Of a DNA stretch of 64,000 nucleotides, positions 59,844 to 64,000 are shown one piece after another. The translations under genes and the position numbers were made by a program. The stretch's first letter is position 1. Each line of letters starts with the position of its first letter. Source of the DNA: Paramecium pentaurelia. Lineage: Eukaryota; Ciliophora; Oligohymenophorea; Peniculida; Parameciidae. The stretch is from assembly GCA_905183005.1 (NCBI GenBank), contig CAJJDO010000007.1, positions 310,001 through 374,000 of the forward strand, given 5' to 3'. The notes beneath the pieces were generated by a model, which was not told the origin of the DNA, made no database searches, and worked only from the letters and a program-made list of their open reading frames with translations.

Positions 59844-61288
59844 TCATAATATTGTAATATTTCCATTGTTTAAACCATTATGTTCTCCAACAATATGAGT
59901 ATCTGAATAAGGTACAATTGGCTCTTTAAAATTGGGATTTTTCTATTATGCTTATTTAGTTAGGTTTTTCCACTAATGATAAATGTAAAATAATACCTTT
60001 TCCTCAATTTTTTATCTGTCTTTCTTTTGATTCTTGGCATCTTAGATAATATACAAATATTTTGGATCTTTATTATTCAAAGCTTTATCAAATGCTTGAT
60101 AATCTATTTCTTTAAGAATTGTCTTTAAAGCATTCAAAGATTCTTATAAAACCTTATGCCAATGAGTATCAGCTATCTAAGAAATTACTGGAACTAAAAG
60201 AGGAAATGTGAATGGCTTATAACTCTTCAGAATAGTGAGGAAATAATCATTTTCAAAGAAACACATAGCTCTATCAGCCACTTATAAATGTGGTCCTGCA
60301 ATACATTTAATTAACCTTTTAAACAATTTTGGAATCAAAGGCTCTAATTTTGATATTTCACAGACTTCTAATACTTCTAAGAGTTCATTAAGAAACATGA
60401 CTTCTTTGGCTGAATTAGCAAATGGCCAATATCTAAGTAAACCTTCTACTAAGAAAGTGGCTAAAGTTGGATCTTTGGATAGAAAGAGCATGGAACATCT
60501 CAATAATTGTTCATGATAAAACTAACAAGTTTAAACTTTATGTAGAGGAATGATGACAGTTTTAAAGAAAATAACATGTTCTTCTCTTAATGGAACAGCA
60601 AATCCACTAATAATGCTTGCCAAGATATCTAAAAGTTCAGCTGCACCATTAAATTTGTAGGTTTCATGTATTAAAGTGTAGAAGCAATCATTTATTGCTT
60701 TTCTTATCATCTTTCTTCTTGGTACTAATTTAGCATAAAGTCTATGCAATATGTTTTTTAAGTATTCTCTTTCTCTAGGTTCTTCTGTATCAAATAATTC
60801 AAGGAATTCTTAAATAAAGGAGTGAGTGATGAAAATCTATAAAATTTATAAAAGAAATACTTTGAGAGATTTAACATCAGGCTATTCATTAACAATTAAT
60901 TGTAAGAAATATTCATAGACAGGTTATAGATGTGTCCAGGCAGGGTCAATAAGTTGCTATTTTATAAAAGAAAATAATTTACATCATCATCCTCCATGCC
61001 AATCTCTCCATTGGTTGCTGTTTTCTTTAAAATAGGCAAAGGTCTAAAAATATTCTTTTCAATCATTTCTATTATCAAATCTAAATGTGGAACAACTAAA
61101 TTAGCAACAAAATTAGGTTCCTTTAATAAATCAAATAATTCTTATAAGTATTATGAGCGTTCTTATTTTTCTTTAACATTTTTTGAGTCATCATTAAAAT
61201 CATATGGTTAAGAACAAAAATGAATTTTTTTTAAGAATTAATCTCTGATTTCTTTAGGTACATGTTTAGGATCTGTTACTCTGGCCAT
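59844..61288 (-). CDS. PP2A B56 (B') regulatory subunit
   Basis: Three exons give 464 residues; introns are a 26-nt one near 60965 and a 24-nt in-frame one at 59973-59996. The HEAT-repeat core of B56 is plain: QYLQELFDLLKEPNF, PAWTHLQPVYEYFLQLI, KVFLLQILQIF, DTEEPREREYLKNILHRLYAK, RRKMIRKAINDCFYTLIHET, FNGAAELLDILASIISGFAV, PLREEHVIFFKTVIIPLHKV, DPTLATFLVEGLLRYWPFAN, KEVMFLNELLEVLE and HWHKVLQESLNALKTIL. B56 subunits bring PP2A to LxxIxE-containing partners and oppose CDK and CK1-type kinases at kinetochores and in signalling. Both termini are shorter than in animals. Retaining the 24-nt intron would insert eight residues without a stop. Confidence 0.95.
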
Positions 61289-61478
61289 ATTTTGAATCAT
61301 TTATGGAGGAGCCTAAGAATAATATTAGTTATTACTCTTGTTTATTAAGTGTTTGTATTTGGTTAAATTTGGGATCTTCCTGTAGCTGTTTATTTTGAAT
61401 TAGCAGTCCTATTTTACATTATTTTTATTTTTGATTTTGATAAAGATGTGTTTTTGAATATATATATATATATATTAG

Positions 61479-62652
61479 ATGATTTAATAATAAGAATATG
61501 AACTCTTTTCATTTACACCAATCCTTTAATCAATTTCATTAGACAACAACGATTTACCAACATATTCAACATACACATACGATTTATATGAGAAAAAATT
61601 TAGAAGAATATCTAAGTTTGTTAATTTTGATTAATTGAATTATGTTCCATTATATGCTGGATTAACTAGAATTTCAAATACAAATGATTTCTTAATTACT
61701 GGTGGAGCAGTTTTATTGGAAGACAATTAAGATTAATATTTTTCAACAAATTTTTGCATGAAAATAACAATAAATTAAGATAGTGTATCAATATCATCTT
61801 TTGATTCTATTTAATAAAAATAAATATTACCATTATTGAAATATGCAAGACATAATCATAAGATATTTGAATTAAAACTTAATGATAAAAGAGCTTTTAT
61901 AGTGGTAGGTGGATAATGTGTAAATGATAATTAATTTAGTGTTTTAAATTCTTGTGAAATGTTAATAGAAGGATCAGAAGAATGGGTTGAAATAGCACCC
62001 TTATAAAAAAATAGAACTGGATTTTCAGGTTTTGTATAAAATAATAAAATTTATATTTTCTGTGGTATATCTGGTTTTACACAAAATAAACAAGAAGTAA
62101 TTCCACTTACAATAATTGAAGTTTACAACCCAGATACAAATTAATGGGAATAAATTAAATATAAATGTCCTTTAGGTATTTCAATAGGTTTAGATTGTCT
62201 TTGCTTACCTATTAATGATACAAAAGTATTGATTTTTGGAGGATCAAAAGAATAAAGTGGAGATTAGATTTTGATAATGGATTAAGATAAAAAGGCATTT
62301 ATAAAACATTCATAAAAATTATCCACTCCTAGAGCTAAATGTTATGGAAGATTCTCTAAAAATATTTTAACAAAGAAAATAGTACGAGAAAATAGTATTA
62401 TTTATTCATTTAATATTAGATCAAGAAATCATATAAGAGGAATAAAAAAATTTAATAATAATCTTAGGTGGAAGTAGTTTCTTATTAGATCTTGAGGTTT
62501 ATCAATTGTTAGATGAAGATAATCTTTAAATAAAATTACTTTAAAAATATGATTTTGGTGATGTTTTAGATAAAGATTATGAAATTTATGAACTTCCTAA
62601 TAAAACTTCATGGAATTTTGTATTTTAAAGTTTACCAATTTTAACAGAATGA
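61479..62652 (+). CDS. Kelch-type beta-propeller protein
   Basis: Two exons with a 25-nt intron give 382 residues. The start at 61479 was chosen because that frame (MIQQQEYELFSFTPI) runs straight into the repeats; a later ATG at 61499 lies in another frame. Kelch units show the double-Gly and later Trp pattern: DFLITGGAVLL, RAFIVVGGQCVNDNQFSVL with SEEWVEIAPL, KIYIFCGISG with YNPDTNQWEQI, KVLIFGGSKEQS, and IIILGGSSFLL near the end, which supports a five- to six-bladed propeller. The domain binds other proteins; without BTB, F-box or other fused domains the partner cannot be guessed. No signal peptide is present. Confidence 0.85.
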
Positions 62653-62727
62653 TAAATAAAAATAGAAATATATATTGAATATTAATAAGAAATGATATGT
62701 TCTTCATTTAAAATAAATAATATAATT

Positions 62728-63614
62728 TCATTATTCCTCCTATGAGGTAGCATAAGGATCTTTTCTATAAAATACTTTGACTTTCTTAGCTGATGTTTTT
62801 CTGTCCTATACTAAAATATAAATACAATTATCATACTAACTCTATAGTTGCCATTTGGAAAAATATCAGTATTATGATACAAATTGTAGAAAAATGAAAG
62901 TTAAGAATTTGGAGCTTTGAATGGTCTTTCAAAAATGTACCAAGAATTTCTTTCTGTACAATCTGGGTAAGTGAAAGATCCTGCATATAAATAATAAGGT
63001 TAGATAGAAAATGCTGATGTTATCAATTCACCTAAATCCAAAATAAAATCTTCTTTATTATAATTATCTATAACCTTTGTATATTATTTATGATTAATAC
63101 TGTTTATAAAAATGGATTTTTTGGGGCAGCATCATCTTGAATAAAAAATACAGAGACTGTTGATCTATTTGAAATTGTTGCAAAGAGCATAGTATGTTAA
63201 ATTTAAACTTCTAAATTATATTAAACTCCATTAAATTTATGTTCAGCTTCACTTCTAAAGAATATTATTTTTCCTCCATAAGCAACACTCTCTGACCAAG
63301 AATTAACAGTATATAATGGACCAAAGTTATCACTATCATTAGCTGGTATTATTCTATGAGTTGTCTAGTTTTTTGTAATTCTCACTTTAGTTGGTTTATA
63401 TTTTGGAAAAAAGTACATATCATCTTCCTAAATTAATGATTATGTATTGTACATTGGTATTAGTATAATTATTATCTAGATTGATTGGGGACTGTAATTG
63501 TTTCCCAAAACAATATTCATGTATGTTTGGCCAGTCTTTACCATTCTATGTATAATCATAGTCATCACTACCATAAACAGTTTATATGCTAAGTATTAAT
63601 AATGATAAAATCAT
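62728..63614 (-). CDS. Alpha-carbonic-anhydrase-fold protein lacking zinc ligands, secreted
   Basis: Four exons (introns 25, 26 and 35 nt) give 266 residues. MILSLLILSIQTVYG is a likely signal peptide. Alpha-CA landmarks follow: YTQNGKDWPNI, FGKQLQSPINLD, SEAEHKFNG, DDAAPKNPFLQ, LYAGSFTYPDC, and NGNYR near the end. Active enzymes hold zinc with His-x-His and a third His (HFH...ELHLVH). Here the matching segments read IFFRSEAEH and EVQIQHT, so the three ligands align with Phe110, Arg112 and Gln129. The equivalent of Thr199 appears kept. CO2 hydration is therefore not expected; by analogy with CA-related proteins it may bind another protein outside the cell. Its end is 75 bp from the converging kelch gene. 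Confidence 0.85.
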
Positions 63615-64000
63615 GAATTAATAATAATATTATTTTATTTGGATTCATCATTAATAATTTTTATATAGGAATTTCAAAAAATCCTAACTTAATTTGAGAA
63701 TCAAAAGGGATTCCTTAATTTTAGAAAAAATTTTAAAAATATATTATAAAACATTGTTCAAAATATGATGCATTCCTTGCATTACTAACATCTTTATTAA
63801 TTATTACTTGGCTTGCTGTATTCTTATATGTATCTTTACATAAATTCTATATATTTAGGCCATATAGTATCCCCTATATATATAGTTATAATAATTTACT
63901 ATATGATTTAATTTCTTCAATATTAATCAATTATTTAGCAGCCATGGACAATTCACCAGCCAATAAAATACTGGCATCAATCAAATCAAAATATCTATGA
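63615..64000. other. Window end, no confident gene
   Basis: About 386 bp lie upstream of the carbonic-anhydrase-like gene. The left part should hold its promoter. A small plus-strand frame starts at ATG 63944 (MDNSPANKILASIKSKYL) and meets TGA at the last three bases of the window. Its KSKY-type sequence looks protein-like, so it may be the first exon or a damaged start of a gene lying beyond the window. I do not call it. Confidence 0.35.

Noticed and set aside
61499..61624. Kelch gene start at ATG 61499 (MNSFHLHQSF)
   Set aside because: That frame hits TGA shortly after and would need an intron without a GT donor; the ATG at 61479 reads straight into the kelch repeats.
63944..64000. Plus-strand ORF MDNSPANKILASIKSKYL
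   Set aside because: Only 18 codons before TGA at the window edge, with no donor site; it may start a gene beyond the window but cannot be supported here.
1..64000. tRNA, rRNA, CRISPR arrays, insertion sequences or phage genes
   Set aside because: No cloverleaf, rRNA-like, repeat-spacer or transposase sequence was recognised on either strand; bacterial-type elements are not expected in this ciliate DNA.

Overview
The window reads as a piece of a ciliate somatic (macronuclear) genome, most likely a Paramecium or close relative. The DNA is very AT-rich. In every recognisable protein TAA and TAG fall at glutamine positions and only TGA ends a reading frame. Frames are joined by tiny introns, mostly 20-35 nt, starting GTA or GTN and ending TAG or AAG. 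Two trichocyst-matrix-type secretory proteins also point to Paramecium. All gene models were built by hand with TAA/TAG = Gln and TGA = stop. In each model the exon total is a whole number of codons after the listed introns are removed.

Genes are packed on both strands. Gaps are often only 15-100 bp, including an 18-bp gap between two divergent start codons. I count 37 protein genes and no RNA gene.

Layout. 1-7.6 kb: cyclin (5' end missing), NAC-alpha, complex I 75-kDa subunit, a ciliate-type unknown, ribosomal protein L13, a small unknown. 7.6-9.1 kb: gene-poor DNA. 9.1-20.7 kb: a voltage-gated/CNBD potassium channel, a four-helix membrane protein, CK1-like kinase, DUSP-USP deubiquitinase, a PSAT-like protein without its PLP lysine, Wee1/Myt1-like kinase. 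21.3-24.3 kb: a coiled-coil gene that looks split, then NOP58. 24.3-36.7 kb: one complete axonemal dynein heavy chain of about 4,093 aa. 36.7-45.3 kb: Ser/Thr kinase, ferredoxin-like protein, trichocyst-matrix-like protein, two probable mitochondrial membrane proteins (one carrier-fold), a classic trichocyst matrix protein, CDPK. 45.3-53.5 kb: unknown, DEAD-box helicase (Sub2/UAP56 type), EME1-like nuclease subunit, ribosomal P2, TPR protein, SPO11, a Myb/SANT protein. 53.5-54.9 kb: gene-poor. 54.9-64 kb: STK32/YANK-like kinase, three unknowns (one a long coiled coil), PP2A B56 subunit, kelch-like protein, and a secreted carbonic-anhydrase-fold protein without its zinc ligands.

Themes: cell-cycle and phosphorylation control (cyclin, Wee1, CK1, CDPK, two more kinases, PP2A-B56), ciliary motility and excitability (dynein, K+ channel), regulated secretion (two trichocyst-type proteins), respiratory-chain parts (complex I 75 kDa, ferredoxin-like, carrier-like), and meiotic recombination (SPO11 and EME1 within 5 kb). 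I did not find a clear new multi-gene system. The most interesting signals are two apparent pseudoenzymes, a 16-nt intron, a gene interrupted by an intron-like segment with a GA donor, several 3n introns without in-frame stops, a zinc knuckle in a K+ channel tail, and extreme intergenic compaction.
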